Part shown: positions 63,868-64,000 of the stretch, piece after piece
Position numbering within the stretch: the first letter of the stretch is position 1
How the letters are laid out: every line of letters begins with the position of its first letter
DNA from: an uncultured Paracoccaceae bacterium
GTDB taxonomy: Bacteria > Pseudomonadota > Alphaproteobacteria > Rhodobacterales > Rhodobacteraceae
Direction: 5' to 3'
DNA length: 64,000 bases
NCBI GenBank assembly: GCA_947497985.1
Contig: CANMIX010000011.1
Coordinates: 101,877-165,876, forward strand
Notes under the pieces: model-generated
Seen by the model: the letters and a program-made list of their open reading frames with translations, nothing else
Databases searched by the model: none
Told to the model about the DNA's origin: nothing
Translations under genes and position numbers: made by a program

Positions 63868-64000
63868 CGTTGGGCGTGGGGGCCCGGCCGGTGGGGCGGG
63901 GGCCCCCCCCCAACCCCACCGGGGGTTTTAAAACCCCCCCCCCCGCGGGGGGGGGGGGGGGGGGGCAAAAAACCCCCGCGGTTTAAAGGGGGGGCAAATT
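63868..64000. other. Low-complexity G/C homopolymer contig end (probable artefact)
   Basis: From about 63868 the sequence degenerates into alternating runs of G and C (up to about 21 G in a row near 63946-63966) with short A/T runs. No coding or structural pattern continues into it. This looks like sequencing or assembly artefact at a contig end rather than genomic sequence. Confidence 0.85.

Noticed and set aside
63868..64000. G/C-rich palindrome-like end as a real terminal repeat or telomere
   Set aside because: Homopolymer runs without any repeat unit and an abrupt loss of normal composition point to artefact.

Overview
The window reads as chromosomal DNA of a marine alphaproteobacterium of the Rhodobacteraceae (Roseobacter group). 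Pointers are the class I polyhydroxyalkanoate set phaR-phasin-phaC-phaZ, paired glutamine-synthetase-like genes beside a polar amino acid ABC transporter, a VPLPA-type C-terminal sorting signal, a bufferin-type operon, and high-GC coding sequence with Shine-Dalgarno starts. This placement is inference from gene content. There is no prophage, IS element, CRISPR array, rRNA or tRNA gene that I can see. The last ~130 bases are G/C homopolymer runs that look like a degraded contig end.

Layout. 0-9.7 kb: metF, a PEP mutase-like gene, a DUF2235 hydrolase, an ornithine decarboxylase-like gene divergent from an Lrp/AsnC regulator, valS, DUF1330 and two TerB-like genes. 9.8-18 kb: a four-gene amino acid-type ABC importer, then glutamine synthetase-like / class I amidotransferase / glutamine synthetase-like genes (probably gamma-glutamylation of an amine), then a DegT-type aminotransferase. 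18-24 kb: PHA metabolism with CTGC-N3-GCAG sites, the known PhaR-type motif, in front of phasin and between phaC and phaZ. 24-29.5 kb: a GFA-like protein, two alpha/beta hydrolases, a VOC protein, a histidine phosphatase and thrS. 29.7-32.5 kb: bufA-bufB-bufC-bufD, a copper-binding modified-peptide (bufferin) operon. 32.5-45 kb: Spx/ArsC-like protein, cold shock protein, a delta-class carbonic anhydrase, thyA-folA, glyoxalases, a VPLPA-CTERM protein, a MarR regulator, an XRE regulator-sdhE pair, an aspartate aminotransferase, a nucleotidyltransferase and a chemoreceptor. 45-51.6 kb: a DUF1007/NicO metal transport pair, a MATE exporter, parE, and an AT-rich zinc-ribbon/HNH-like gene. 51.9-56 kb: glycerol catabolism glpK-glpD with divergent glpR. 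56-64 kb: a membrane protein, a Tag-like glycosylase, an HExxH lipoprotein, a small DMT protein, lolC-lolD, a sodium:solute symporter, and a GNAT gene preceded by a leader with a doubtful resemblance to a cobalamin riboswitch.

The points most worth following up are the bufferin operon and the hairpin behind its precursor gene, the distributed PhaR sites, palindromes in the decarboxylase/Lrp and amine clusters, an alpha/beta hydrolase whose nucleophile serine is replaced by glycine, a bacterial delta-class carbonic anhydrase, the AT-rich gene behind parE, and strings of perfect hairpins at two gene boundaries.
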